A stretch of DNA of 64,000 nucleotides, from NCBI GenBank assembly GCA_951217055.1, contig OX578280.1, positions 1,178,001 through 1,242,000 on the forward strand. Reading direction: 5' to 3'. This document shows positions 1-10,782 of the stretch, one piece after another. The position numbers and the translations under genes were made by a program. Each line of letters opens with the position of its first letter. Position 1 is the stretch's first letter. The DNA is from Gerris lacustris (Eukaryota; Arthropoda; Insecta; Hemiptera; Gerridae). A model generated the notes under the pieces. The model was not told the DNA's origin. It searched no databases and saw only the letters and a list, made by a program, of their open reading frames with translations.

Positions 1-456
1 TAAAAGAAACTAAATCTGCTCTAAGATCGCACCTTATATAATGTCATTTTTACTGACGTTCATATTACATATAATTATTGATTAAATTAGCTTTCTTCGG
101 GTAGTAAAAACAGATGAAAGGAATTATGGCCGGTGAAACGATTTTTCTCACTATCACTAAAATTTTTCCTAACACTTTTCTTTATGAATATTTTAGAATT
201 AAAAAAAAAAAATCTAAAACAATTTGTTTCGAAAGGGGCACAGAAAAAAATTAATTCCTCGCCAATTTAAATCCTTTTCCTTCAATTATTTAATATTTAA
301 TGTTTTAATCATATTCATTTTCCCATTTCACACTGACCACATTTTTTTATTTTTTCTTTTTTAAAGCAGTCCATACTAAAACGGCCTGGCTAAATGGGTT
401 TTATGGGTTTTCCTATAAAACTAGAAGAAACCTCAAATTATAAAATAGGAGGAACG
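1..456. other. AT-rich DNA, no gene seen
   Basis: No reading frame of note and no repeat recognised; a 12-base A run lies near 201-212. Confidence 0.6.
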
Positions 457-484
457 ATATATATATATATATATATATATATGT

Positions 485-546
<62 letters not shown>
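457..546. repeat. (TA)n microsatellite
   Basis: Alternating TA tract of about 90 bases, broken once near 483-487 by GTCTT. The run of Tyr-Ile codons it gives in translation is not a protein. Confidence 0.97.
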
Positions 547-548
<2 letters not shown>

Positions 549-1225
549 ACTAAAGTCGGTGCTACAAATGCAGCAAAACTTGCTCATGTAGAGTAAATAA
601 TTAGTAGGTGCAGAGTTATCCATCGTTTATTACGTGTTGCGAGTTTCCATGTAGTTAAATTTCATTATTATTAAACATGTGATCAAACTTTACTATAAAA
701 ATAATTGCATCTCGACGGGGAATTAAACCAGGCGTCTCAACATCAGCAGCTATTTTATCGGAATTAGATGTTTATCGGGAAATGGATCTATATAATAAAA
801 AGGTTGTACCCTCATCATGAACTTTCATGATTCGCTCCAGTGTTGCCCTAGATAAAAGCACAAGAAAATAAGGTTGGGGCTAATACACATTTCATTTACT
901 AACATTTGTTTAATGTCTAAATCTATAATGTCATCTTCACACATGTCATGTAACCTCCACAATAATCCATATGTAAATACATCAGCTGTCAATACCATTC
1001 AATACATGACTCAGCTTCCAGCTGATTCTCCCATTTAATTATAGGATTGAAATTCAAATAATTACTATCTATAATTTAATTTTAACGTGATTAAACTTAT
1101 TTAGAGAATTGTTAATATTTTGTCTGACTATTTTTTTGTTTTAAACAATATAAAATAATTTATTAAAATATAAAAATATGTATTTTTTATTGAATAAAAT
1201 AATTTAAAATTAAAATCTATCCATA
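547..1225. other. Unannotated AT-rich stretch
   Basis: Low-complexity AT sequence without recognisable coding or repeat structure. Confidence 0.5.
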
Positions 1226-1393
1226 TTTTTTTCTCCCTTCTGAAGGTAAAATCTTGTACGTAACTCGGGAGTAAAAATCATTTACGTGGGAGTGAACGTT
1301 ATGGTTGCCTCGGCTTCGCCTCAGGAACCAACTTCATCGCTCAGGGTGCAATCACTTGGTTGCAATCACTCCCTTGGTGCGTATATAACTATT
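1226..1393 (-). mobile_element. Family H element, degraded fragment
   Basis: Short decayed copy of family H (full copies at 33177, 41689 and 59393). It keeps a CTCGGCTTCGCCTCAGGAAC module and an end reading CCTTGGTGCGTATATAACTAT, equivalent to CCTAGGTGCATAAATAACTAT of better copies. The central palindrome GGAACCATGGTTCC is missing. Confidence 0.7.
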
Positions 1394-2231
1394 GTGTATT
1401 GTTATTTCTGGCAATAAAAGTTTTTATATTAATTTATTTATAAAATACAATAGGATAATTTAAAAGATAGTAATTATTTTATTTATAAAAATGAAATTAA
1501 CCAGCAGTGAATAAAATTAAGAGCTAAAAATGTAATTTTATTCTCAAAATTAACATTCTTTTATTCATTATCTGTGATTCATGGAAAACTTGTTTCTTGT
1601 TTTTTAAGTTATTCATTTAAGTACCATTATTTTTTTTAATACCTAAAATATCATTAACAGGAAATAAAGTACATAATCTAAAAATTTATTATTATTATTT
1701 TGTATAAGAGGAGTATTTGATGGAAAAGACGCCTTTTAATCATCAAAAATTCTTTATGGTAACATTATATGCCTTAGTACTTTATCCTGGCATTGAACCC
1801 CATCACAGCAGTGCAAGTATTGCATAGAATTTTAGCACTTATACGATATTATTGAAACAGGTTATTTCAAAAGTTGCAGAATAGAGTTTTAATGATTATT
1901 TGTCGCCTATTATAAAAATAATATTTCTTTTAGGCATCACTCATCTAACCATAAATCATAGGTGTAACAATGGCACAATCAATCAAGTCATTGTTCTGCG
2001 ATGAGAGATGAAGCGCTGTATTGTAGTGTTGAATGCTGGACCCTTGGGCAGGTCAACGTCTCCGAGTCAACGCCTGGGAGTGCCTCACAGCTATTCTCTA
2101 CCAAATAACTTCCCATCCCAAGAGTCTGCGATATTTGTCTAAAACTATATCCTTTACTATTTACTGTCTCCTCAAAATGTTACATTTTTAGAAAATATGC
2201 AAAATCTACACTTGAAAGCTAAAAAAACTCT
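1394..2231. other. Unannotated stretch
   Basis: AT-rich, with one GC-richer patch at about 2040-2095; no homology recognised. Confidence 0.5.
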
Positions 2232-2462
2232 GGCACTTCTTTAGATTGTCACTCCCCTCATGAAAAAAAAAACAGAGGGGAGTAACAATCTAAAGAAGGT
2301 GTTCGAAATGATCATCTTTAGACTGTTACTCCCCTTATAAAAACAGAAGTGTGATATTCCTTTGTCCGAAAGTACATTGGACTAAACATACCTTAATAGT
2401 TATTTAGTCAGAGTCGTTTATATTCTAAAACATCATAGGGGAGTAACAATCTAAAGAAATAC
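2232..2462. mobile_element. Family M MITE, copy 1
   Basis: Compound miniature element. It starts with CTTCTTTAGATTG and ends with CAATCTAAAGAA. A short hairpin module of about 65 bp (2240-2300) is followed by a longer module of about 145 bp (2317-2457), each bounded by inverted copies of TTTAGATTGTTACTCCCC. The same two-module arrangement occurs in opposite order at 38824-39059. No coding capacity. The superfamily is not assignable from what I see. Confidence 0.8.
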
Positions 2463-2764
2463 CACAACACTGAAGTTGAGAGAATATCGAAACTCCATAA
2501 TATCCATTAATTGCTATTATGAGTGAAAACCCTAAATAATTAATGTGGAAACCTCTAAAACAATAACACATTTAAACACACCTCCTGTACCTTTCTAACT
2601 CCTTGATACACCGGGTAACGTTTTTTAGTAACGCTTTTCGAGTTATGTAGCACAGCCTAAACATGAAATTTAGCGCGGACAGTTCACTTCCTGTTTGACC
2701 GGGCCTTTATAGATAGTTAACTACACATTATATTATTTAGCTGTATGGTTTCATGACCAAATAC
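2463..2764. other. Unannotated stretch
   Basis: No repeat or coding signal recognised between the M element and the family A copy. Confidence 0.4.
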
Positions 2765-3323
2765 AGAAAAAATCGATCCGAGACAACTCAGACAAACTTT
2801 CTCATATACGAGTTCATAATTACTTAACCAAGTGTTTTCCATTTATCAGTTTTTGTATGTACATTTAATTATTACTGAACATTTCATCAATATTTACCAT
2901 AAAAATAACTTCTCCTTTAATCGAAGCGGGGAATCGAACCTGGGATCTCCCTGTCCGCGTTAAGGCTATTTTCTCAGGAACTAGATTTTTCCAGGGGAAA
3001 CAGCTTATATATCGTTACATTCGTATTTAAATGGACTATATTTTAAAATTTTTAATCAAAATCGCCGGAGCCATTTTCGAGAAATAATTTTTTCAGAGTT
3101 TTTGGGGGGTAGCGCCTCCAAATTTGGAGCTAAAATTCATTTCTCGATTTCGCCTCGGGGTATGATTTTCCTGAACATGTATGCCAAATTTCGTCAAAAT
3201 CGGCCCAGTAGTTTAGGCTCCAGACGTCTGCACAGACAACTGACGAAAAACTTGTAAATCCATCAAAATCTCAAAATCGAATTTTCGCGCCATCACAATA
3301 CTTTCTCTTCATATGAGAAAGTA
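2765..3323 (-). mobile_element. Family A element, copy 1 (composite with tRNA-like part)
   Basis: On the minus strand the copy begins with the palindromic hairpin TACTTTCTCATATGAAGAG...AAAGTA (3299-3323), then GTGATGGCGCGAAAATTCG, a core motif near 3180-3230 (CAAATTTCGTCAAAATCGG), and a tRNA-like 3' half with a B-box (GGTTCGATTCC, near 2930-2945). It closes with half of the starting palindrome, ATATGAGAAAG, near 2800. The copy at 26187-26745 has the same order. No coding capacity, so presumably non-autonomous. Confidence 0.8.
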
Positions 3324-3553
3324 AAAATAATCATATTATAAGTCTAACTCAGAAACTTTAACAGTAAATCTGCTACAAAATTGTTTTAAGTCGACTCTGA
3401 ATGCACATGCCCCCCTTGCTTTTCCTTTAAACCGCTAACAAGCCCAAGTAGATAAAAGATTACTTGTTAGAGTTAGAAGATTGATGATAACAAAGCGGTT
3501 TACAGAAAGAAAAGAAACAAAACAAGACCAGCATTGCTCTTCCTCTACATTAT

Positions 3554-3751
3554 CTACATCTTAGTATGTGATGTCACGAGGCAACAGATGGAGAAATCCC
3601 GCTCGACTAGAAGGATTGGGATACGCTCTGGCACAGACGCTCGGAGCACGTCTCCTGCAGAGAAACAAGCCGAGGCATGATAAGCATCGGACATGATGAA
3701 GGACCGCGCCGTCACTGCAACTAGCAGCAGGTAAGGTACAATCATTCCCAT
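3554..3751 (-). CDS. Short ORF with signal-peptide-like start, unrecognised
   Basis: About 65 codons from a methionine at 3751. The start MGMIVPYLLLVAVTARS resembles a secretory signal: a hydrophobic stretch of about 10 residues followed by small or polar residues. The local base composition is clearly more GC-rich than the flanks. The ORF also contains TTTCTCTGCAG, which would serve as a 3' splice acceptor near 3660 on the same strand, so the region could instead be an exon read in another frame. No family is recognised, and no polyadenylation or promoter signal was established. A chance ORF is quite possible. An in-frame methionine 7 codons upstream would give 72 residues. Confidence 0.2.
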   Translation of the reverse strand: MGMIVPYLLLVAVTARSFIMSDAYHASACFSAGDVLRASVPERIPILLVERDFSICCLVTSHTKM

Positions 3752-3984
3752 CTCAATACATCTGAGAGACACTATCTCTTCCTAGTCATGGACAACAGCC
3801 AAGCTGCTAGATATTCAGACGGACAAATCTTAGAAAATCACCCATAAGAATCCTGAAATATAATACATCCCCAAGAGTTGAGCATTCACCTCTTTTCTAC
3901 CGTGTTTCCACCACCCTATAATATTCTTATAGTGTTTAATACTAAAAAAAGCCATCGAACCATGATAAACCAAAAATCTAGAAA

Positions 3985-4288
3985 CAAAAGTAAATCAAAT
4001 TATAATTATTATTTACTACGGGAAACAGACAGTGAAAAATACACTCCCGCGCCGGGATTTGAACCACGGGTCTCCTGTATTTCTAGTACAGATGCTCTGG
4101 CCAACTAAGCTACGCAGGAGAATGATTTTTAACTGCCGTAATCGATAACTAGTCCCGAATCCAAGCTTTCAATATTCATATACATTTAGACAGTCAATAT
4201 TTATGACATTAGAACTAAACCAAGAATTAACGCTTATAATTATAAAGTACTCAATTAGTACCTGTACCTTGTACAATAAATTCGAAAT
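3985..4288 (-). mobile_element. Family T element, copy 1 (left arm with complete tRNA-like sequence)
   Basis: Starts near AAATCAAATTATAATTATT, then ACTACGGGAAACAGACAG, then a complete tRNA-like sequence on the minus strand (separate entry). A central part (about 4120-4265) matches the centre of the copy at 29384-29813, including ACGCTTATAATTATA. The expected inverted right arm is not found here; another T copy follows directly. Confidence 0.75.
4045..4119 (-). tRNA. tRNA-like sequence inside family T, probably a pseudogene
   Basis: 75 nt. The acceptor stem TCCTGCG/CGCGGGA pairs over 7 bp with one G-T. The D-arm GCTT/GAGC, the loop AGTTGGCCA (A-box-like) and the anticodon stem CTGTA/TACAG are present, with loop CTAGAAA (anticodon position AGA, a serine triplet). 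The B-box-like part is GGTTCAAATCC, but the T-stem is poorly paired. True serine tRNAs have a long variable arm, which is absent, so this is better seen as the tRNA-derived head of a mobile element than as a working serine tRNA. Confidence 0.6.
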
Positions 4289-4513
4289 TCAATTTTTAAG
4301 TTTTTGGTAGTTTTCATACTACGGAAAGTTTAAATTTTAATATAAATTAAATTATAATTATTATTTACTACGGGAAACAAACAATGTGGTTCAAATCCCG
4401 GCGCGGGAGTGTATTTTTCACTGTCTGTTTCCCGTATTAATAATAATTATAATTGGATTTAAATTAAAATTTAAACTTTCCGTAGTATGAAAACTACCAA
4501 AAACTTAAAAAAT
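4289..4513. mobile_element. Family T element, copy 2 (near-perfect palindrome)
   Basis: A nearly symmetric foldback. The left arm reads TTTTTGGTAGTTTTCATACT, then ACGG, then ACTACGGGAAACAAACA. The right arm is the inverse, ending AAAACTACCAAAAACTTAA. Only the 3' part of the tRNA-like sequence remains in the middle (GGTTCAAATCCCGGCGCGGG). It abuts a 30-bp minisatellite. Confidence 0.85.
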
Positions 4514-4530
4514 TGATTAAACAATTTAAA

Positions 4531-4830
4531 TCATACTTTTAATGATTAAATCAAACTAAATCATACTTTTAATGATTAAATCAAACTAAATCATACTTTT
4601 AATGATTAAATCAAACTAAATCATACTTTTAATGATTAAATCAAACTAAATCATACTTTTAATGATTAAATCAAACTAAATCATACTTTTAATGATTAAA
4701 TCAAACTAAATCATACTTTTAATGATTAAATTAAACTAAATCATACTTTTAATGATTAAATCAAACTAAATCATACTTTTAATGATTAAATCAAACTAAA
4801 TCATACGTTTAATGATTAATTCAAATTAAA
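4531..4830. repeat. 30-bp minisatellite, 10 units
   Basis: Ten head-to-tail units of 30 bp, each beginning TCATACTTTTAATGATTAAA and ending TCAAACTAAA. Units are almost identical, with a few substitutions in the 7th and in the last. High identity suggests recent expansion or homogenisation. Confidence 0.97.
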
Positions 4831-4861
4831 TTATATTCCCCATAAGACATTTAATATTTCT

Positions 4862-5444
4862 TACTACGTTTTTATTAGCTTGCTTTCTTGTTTGTTTGTT
4901 TGTCCGGTACAAATCTGGCAATCGATTTCTAACTAACTTTCCGAATAGCTAGACATTTGAAACTTTTAGTATAGCTCAGAACACGATGACAATGCATTAT
5001 TTTAATACTTTTAGCCATCTTTCAGCAGAATTTAATTAGTTTTCAGCAAATTTTGCTGTGCGGAAAGTTAGTTCGGAAAAAATCCGCAAGTTATTTTATT
5101 TGTTTTGCCATATCCAATATTTACGCAATCTTCATTTTGACGGGTCTCAAATTTGTGATAGATAAACATTGAATGACAGCAAAACAGGAAATATCGATTA
5201 TATTATTTATATTATTTCAAATATATCGATGGCATGCTTTAGATTTGGTGTTGGGGAGATCCGTTGTACAAAGATTTATCCTTTTATAGGTTTAAAATCA
5301 GCTCTCTGGATGGTTGTCATTTATGTGAAGTAAATAAATTCGGAACTATATTTTTTTCACTAACATTATATATTATATAACATATAATAAACAATTATAC
5401 TATCAACATTACATACGATTCAACAGAAAATTTAAAAACGTATA
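4862..5444 (+). mobile_element. Family C element, copy 1
   Basis: Bounded by TACTACGTTTTTA and the inverse TAAAAACGTA, a possible short terminal inverted repeat. The interior matches 18631-19186 closely over its whole length and 30860-31183 partly. It contains GTTTGTTTGTTTGTCC near the start. No ORF. Probably a non-autonomous DNA element. Confidence 0.8.
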
Positions 5445-6071
5445 TAAAAAGTTCTTTTTATCTTGAAATTATTAATGATAAAGTTTGATAATCACATAAT
5501 TAGTCTTAACTATACATTTTTAAAACTATAAAATACTCTCTACAATGGCAAGTAATACTTTAAATATAATTGTATGATGTAGCTAGCTATAATTTCATGT
5601 TGTAGCTAGCTAGTAATAATAATAATGTTGAGGCAAGTAGCGAGGAATCACTCGGTCCCCTGTAATAGTTTATTTAATCAAAAATTAGAGTAACAAATCG
5701 ACAATCATTTTTATAAGAAAATGAGACAAATTATGAATATAATATTTGTTGACACATGGAAGCCCCGATTCAAATGATCATAAAAATAAGTGAAATAAAT
5801 AAAATACTTTTTTCTTCAAAATTAAAAAATTGCTTCCGGTTTTATAAATTAGATATGTAAAGATAATATGTGGAACTACTGAGACTGCAATGAAAAGACA
5901 AGTATAAAAATATTTTATTTTATATTTTAATTATTATAACTCAAGTTAATACTTTTAATACATAATGCAGCACATTTTCGGACCTATGTCGCAACTCTAC
6001 TAAGAAAAAGGAGAATTACAACAACCCTTCATTTTAAATTGAAATATTTTGGCACCATTCCCAAAGCAAAA
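5445..6071. other. Unannotated stretch
   Basis: Two close copies of GTAGCTAGCTA lie near 5578-5612; otherwise AT-rich and featureless. Confidence 0.45.
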
Positions 6072-6306
6072 AGCACGTGTGGTGTCGCAGGACACCCTAT
6101 GCCCTAAAGCAGGGGTTCCCAAAGTTTTTTTTACCAAGCCCCCCACAGTCAAGAATTAATCTTCCCACGCCCCCCCCCCTTACACAATTTTATGGGATAA
6201 TGAAAAAAATATTAAATAAACCATTATTACCTTGAATAACCATTCATTTATTTGTATTTTACTATTTTTTTTATAACATTACAAGTTAATCTTACTACAG
6301 ATAATC

Positions 6307-6459
6307 TTATGGGATCTTATGAGGTGGATGAGCTTGTATTTTTTTTACAAGATTCCCTATTCTTGGATGAGTATTAGAAAGTGCACAACGAAAATCAAGC
6401 TCAATAACATCAGGTTTGCCACGATACTTTGTTTTTATTGCAAAAAGTGCTGAAAAATC
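6307..6459 (-). pseudogene. hAT transposase C-terminal remnant
   Basis: The minus strand reads DFSALFAIKTKYRGKPD, then a short acidic link and LDFRCALSNTHPRIGNLV, and stops at 6307. This resembles the extreme C-terminus of ZBED-like hAT transposases, where a KTKYRxxLD-type stretch precedes an LRLALSxxxPxI-type stretch. A stop codon just upstream of the DFS block (6460 region) and the absence of the catalytic and zinc-finger parts show it is dead. It sits in the orientation expected for the element around it. Confidence 0.75.
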
Positions 6460-6660
6460 TTATTTTGCACAAATAAGTGCTTGCTATGATATATACAGGG
6501 GTACACTTTGTAATACAGGGTCCGGCAGTGAAACCTGATGGTTTGTAAAATGAAATTATTCAATGAATTTACAAGGTATATTTTTTTATTTATTATCATT
6601 TACAAAATAAAGAATGGAAGTTTAAGATTAAAAAAAAAAAAAAAAAAAATCGAAAAATCA

Positions 6661-7045
6661 TTATGAAGCTAATAAAATAACATCACTTAAATGATGACCT
6701 CCATTTTCTCTGCACTGCTCAAGTCTGTTAGCTAAGTCAGTCTTCCTTCTTACCAAGGTTTGGCGTGGGATCACACTCATTCCCCGCTGAATGTTCACTT
6801 GCAGTTCTGCCAAATTTTTAGCTTATCAATAGCTTAAAATAGCTTATCAATGTACATTTTTCCCTTAAGGTAACTCCACAGACAGAAAGTACTCAGGGAT
6901 AAATCTGGAGAACATGCTGGCCATGGAATGTCACCTCTGAGTGAGATCAACCTTCCAGGAAATAATCTTCTTAGCTGGGCCATACAAGCACGTGAAGTGT
7001 GCGCAGTCGCTCCATCCTGCTGAAACCAAACCCTCTCGAGAGGGA
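6661..7045 (-). pseudogene. Tc1/mariner-type transposase C-terminal half
   Basis: The minus strand gives WFQQDGATAHTS, then RRLFPGRLIS, a WPACSPDL block, KGKMYIDK, and finally LVRRKTDLANRLEQC...HHLSDVILLAS with a stop at 6661. This is the DDE-domain end typical of insect mariner-like proteins: the QQDGAxxH and WPxxSPDLxxxDFFLW motifs carry the second and third catalytic acids. The third motif is changed (SLSTFCLW instead of the usual xxDFFLW), so the last acid is lost. An 18-bp tandem duplication (AGCTTATCAAT repeated near 6820-6850) disrupts the frame. Confidence 0.75.
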
Positions 7046-7114
7046 TCTGACAGTGGCGTTACTCAGGGAGGAGCAAGTCAGTGAGCATCGTCAGATAATG
7101 CTCATTTATCCCCG

Positions 7115-7279
7115 TGTGATTTTTATCTGTGGGGTTGCCTTAAGGAAAAAGTGTACATTAATAAGCCTAGAAATTTGGCAGAACTGCGAGTGAATATTCA
7201 GCGGGAAATGAATGCGATCCCACGCCAAACCTTGGTAAGAATGATGACTAACTTTGCTAACAGAATTGAGCACTGCTGA
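7115..7279 (+). pseudogene. Tc1/mariner-type transposase C-terminal fragment
   Basis: The plus strand reads CDFYLWGCLKEKVYINKP, then RNLAELRVNIQREMNAIPRQ and TNFANRIEHC, stop at 7279. It matches the C-terminus of the minus-strand fragment at 6661-7045 and here keeps the terminal Asp-Phe-x-Leu-Trp motif. The N-terminal two thirds are missing. It lies head-on to the other fragment. Confidence 0.75.
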
Positions 7280-8530
7280 GAAAAAGGAGGACATCATTTA
7301 GGTGATGTTATTTATCTTAATTTATTTTTTATCTTAAACTTCCATTCTTAATTTAGTGAATGATAATAAATAAAAAAATATATCTTGTATATTCATTGAA
7401 TTATTTCATTTTAAAAAAAGTATCTGTTGAATGCGTCAGTGAGGTTCTCCAACTGGTTTGATATTTGGATTTTTATATAATCGCATTAGACGTTCGGACG
7501 GCAAAGCTATCTCGATCTCGAGGTCCCACGCCCCCCTTGACTTGTCTTCACGCCTCCCTTGGGGGGCGCGCCCCCCACTTTGGGAACCAATGCCCTAAAG
7601 GAACATAGCTTCTTACGCTTTTATTAAATATTAATTGTAAAATCACAATACTAAGTGTACGACGCTGAACTACTTATATAACTACTTATAAACGCTAACT
7701 AATTATACATGGCGGAGTTAGAAAAGAGACAAAATTAAAAGATGTACTACTCTAACTACTTGTACATAGCGGAGTTGAGTAAAAAAAGAACATTTTTCTT
7801 TAAATTAATTAATTTAATTTATAATGATTCATTAGTATACACAATAATGATAAAAAGAAAAATATTTATTGAATATTGACAAAATAGAAAATCCTGAGTA
7901 GATAGTTGAACAGTATGATTGTAATAGAGAGTCTAGTTACTGTTGCAACCACTAACTAGACGCTCCGACTTCTCCTTTTTCACAATTATAAAATTTATCA
8001 CTTCACTACACAAAAACTTCTGCCTGTATCAAGTTGAAATTGTACATGCCTGTTTCAATTGTACTTTAGACGATTTATATGAAGTTTTATTAAAATCGTT
8101 TCGTTAGAACTTAAGATATCAGTAATAGCGTTATTTTCTCTATTTTAAACGTTTAGGTCCGCATTAATAGTTGTAGCGATCTTTAAAACTTCATAGCGGT
8201 GTCGCTATGGGTTTTACTAAAAAAAATATATTTAAAAAAAAATTGTTTGTCTCATCGAATAGACGATGTTAGAATATTTTCCCGTCCTAAAATTCTAATT
8301 TTACATTTGAACCTTATGTTTACCCAAACATTCCGCGTGGACGCTTGGGCGGTAACGTTGTCCAACGAACTTATCTTGGGCATTGGTAAAATGAACATGT
8401 GAACTAAATTTCAATTAAATCGGTCAACTTTTACACAAGATATATCGTCATCGGTCGATTTTGTGACGGTGATTTGTTTCGGATTTACTCGCGGGCTCCA
8501 GACGCTGTAACATATGCAACTCCGTTCTAA

Positions 8531-10782
8531 AAATAGAAATAAGCCTTTTCTTTTTTTTTTTAAAAAAAGTGTTTAGTATTTCAAATATACGAGCAATTAT
8601 ATATATAAAAAAATCCAAATAAAGAAAAACGTTTTAACTCAAATATAAAAGAATACTTTAAAGTGAAAAGGAGAAAATTTGCAAACTAACTCTATTAAAT
8701 AACTTAACGGTGATAAATAGATTTTAAATTCTGAATAGAAATTACTTTAGCAACCATTAATAGAAGAGTTAACTTCTATTTTAAAATTCTAAAATAAAAC
8801 AGCGTCAAATACTCAAATTATAAAGAGATTTTTAACTGAAATTTGATTAAAAATCTTTCTGAAATTCGACGGCAAAAATGTAAAATAGTTGACAAACAAA
8901 TTACGAAGAAAGACGAAAGAGTTTACCAGATAAGTTATAACAATGACGCAGGTAGAAAATAACAGAAGAAAAGAGAGGAGAAAAGAGAGGGGGTATGCTA
9001 AACAAAATCCAACTTTCTGTACATCGACAATATGAATTCTTGTTATCTCCTCCCCGGCTACAACGTCCCTTCCGACTAAATTAAATTCCTTTCCTTACTA
9101 AAGTAATACAATGGACGGATTGAACGAAATGAACCAACCATACGACATAATATGTTGTAAAAGCGATGGGAAAAAAAGAAGTACAATATAACAAGGGGAA
9201 AAATGTAAGCTTGTTGGGAAATTTCTTCTCTAAATATTTCCTCGTTCAAATATATTAATGTTTTTAGGATAATTGAAACAAGCAGAACGAAATGATTATT
9301 CAAACTTCACGTAAAGCTTTGACTGTTTGACTTTAATTTGGATAATAATTTACTCTTTTCTACGAATACTGAATAGCAATTAACAAGTGAATTTCGTTGT
9401 CTGGTATTTTTAACATTGTTTTCTGAGAATGTGGGAATAAAAAAAAAAAAATAATAAAAAATAAACACACATACATAGGAGAAAACATGCGTTAACATCC
9501 AGATATACCAATATTGTTATAACTATTATTAATAAAAAAAAAAAACATTATGGAGAAAATACAAATAAAAAAATTGGGAATATACATTACCTTTATTTTA
9601 TTTTTTAGCCAAGTAATATACAGGGCAAAGCTCTTTTTATAATAAAAAATAAAAAAAGAAGATTCCGAGTAATATTATACATTTAATAAATACAGTACCT
9701 ACAAATTATTTATACAATTTTTTCCTTGTAAAAAGGTACTAAAGGCCCTAGAGGGGAAAAAAGTAAAATTTAATAAGGAAACAAAGAGAAGGCAGAAGCT
9801 GGAGTCACGTATATTTGACGAGAGTGCTCGAGCCCGGGCTAGCAATTAGAAAGATACCTGGGTACTCGGTACCGGCTTCCAAAGCAAGGCACCTGATACC
9901 GGGCTCGCAGTACTCCACGTCCCTTTCAGCAAACATACTGGCGAGCGTAATCCTTCAGCAAAAATAATATCAAACCCTCTTCGTATTACACATACTGAAA
10001 AATATGTGACATTAAACTCTTTAATAATGGAATTACTCTCTCGACGCACAATTATGCTGTAAAGAGCTCCGTCTAAATAGCACGTGGCAGAGTAAACAGT
10101 TCTAATGTCATTCCGTATATATTGTCACACTTTTACCACGGTTTATAACTGGTTACATGAATATATTTTAATTTTAAACGAAGCAAACATTATAAATGTC
10201 AATGTGTCGCAACACCTCTCGGGGATACATTCGTTGTGTATCCCATTGTATCCCATACTATGGGATCATAGTAATCATTGTGACTTCCAAAAGCTACTAA
10301 ATGCATTTAGTAATTTTGTAATATAAAAAACTGAGCTTGAACTTGGTTTGTCAAAGATAAAGATGGATAAGTGAGAAAGCGTACTTATACTTGTATCAAA
10401 TACTTAGTAATAAAATATAAATTGAAGTTTTTTTCTACTTTGAAAGGACTTAAAGGAAGGTATTTCTAGTGTAGGAGGAAAGGAGTCGAGCAAAGTAGTA
10501 AATTTAAACGTGACTGTAGAACTAAAAGCCAACTTTGATAAAACTTTTAAGTAATAGAAGGTAAATAAGGAATATAGCTGAATTCAATTTTATGCTATTT
10601 ACTTATTTACCGACTTATTTTTATATAAAAGTTATAAAATTTAACGTTTTTTTTAGAAAGAGAATTTATTATTATATGAGTAATAAAAATAAAATAATTT
10701 TCATACATTCATACTCATGATGCGTGTCTACAGTTCTTTTGTTTTTTACTTGCAATACAATAATAATAATGATGATCAGGGT
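8531..10782. other. Long stretch without recognised feature
   Basis: Mostly AT-rich with several A runs. A GC-richer patch at about 9785-9950 includes GAGCCCGGGCT and overlaps a 67-codon minus-strand ORF (9846-10049) that shows no family motif. I see no splice or promoter evidence strong enough to call an exon. Confidence 0.4.

Larger units (their letters stand above)
6500..7445. mobile_element. Inverted pair of mariner-like fragments nested in the hAT element
   Basis: The two flanks are inverted copies of the same 3' region: GAAATTATTCAATGAATTT near 6550-6570 and its inverse near 7395-7420, both followed inward by TTTATTTATTATCATT and AGAATGGAAGTTTAAGAT. Each arm continues into the end of a transposase frame on its own strand. 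The arms differ enough (different residues, different lengths) to be two related copies rather than one recent inverted duplication. A 20-base A run lies at 6630-6649. Confidence 0.75.
6110..7592 (-). mobile_element. hAT-superfamily element with 8-bp target duplication
   Basis: The left end CAGGGGTTCCCAAAGT and the inverse of the right end CATTGGTTCCCAAAGT match at 14 of 16 positions and fit the known hAT end pattern. CCCTAAAG occurs directly at 6102-6109 and 7593-7600, the 8-bp duplication typical of hAT. Sub-terminal C/G runs are partly inverted (6140-6180, 7515-7580). The interior keeps the C-terminal end of a hAT transposase near the left end and has lost the rest. Two mariner-like fragments occupy most of the remainder. 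Certainly inactive. Confidence 0.93.
6072..8530 (+). mobile_element. Family D element, copy 1, interrupted by a hAT element
   Basis: The host sequence is 6072-6109 plus 7601-8530. It starts with a 6-bp hairpin GGTGTC-GCAG-GACACC (6081-6096), also present in copy 3 at 15842-15857, and ends near GGGCTCCAGACG and CAACTCCGTTC. The interior contains CAAGTTGAAATT, a CATAGCGGTGTCGC block and the sequence AAATTTCAATTAAATCGG. No ORF. Helitron-type elements carry a terminal hairpin, but I could not confirm a Helitron end. Confidence 0.7.

Noticed and set aside
394..591. ORF with long Tyr-Ile run, and similar ones at 54648-55120 and 61679-61900
   Set aside because: Produced by (TA)n microsatellites; no coding evidence.
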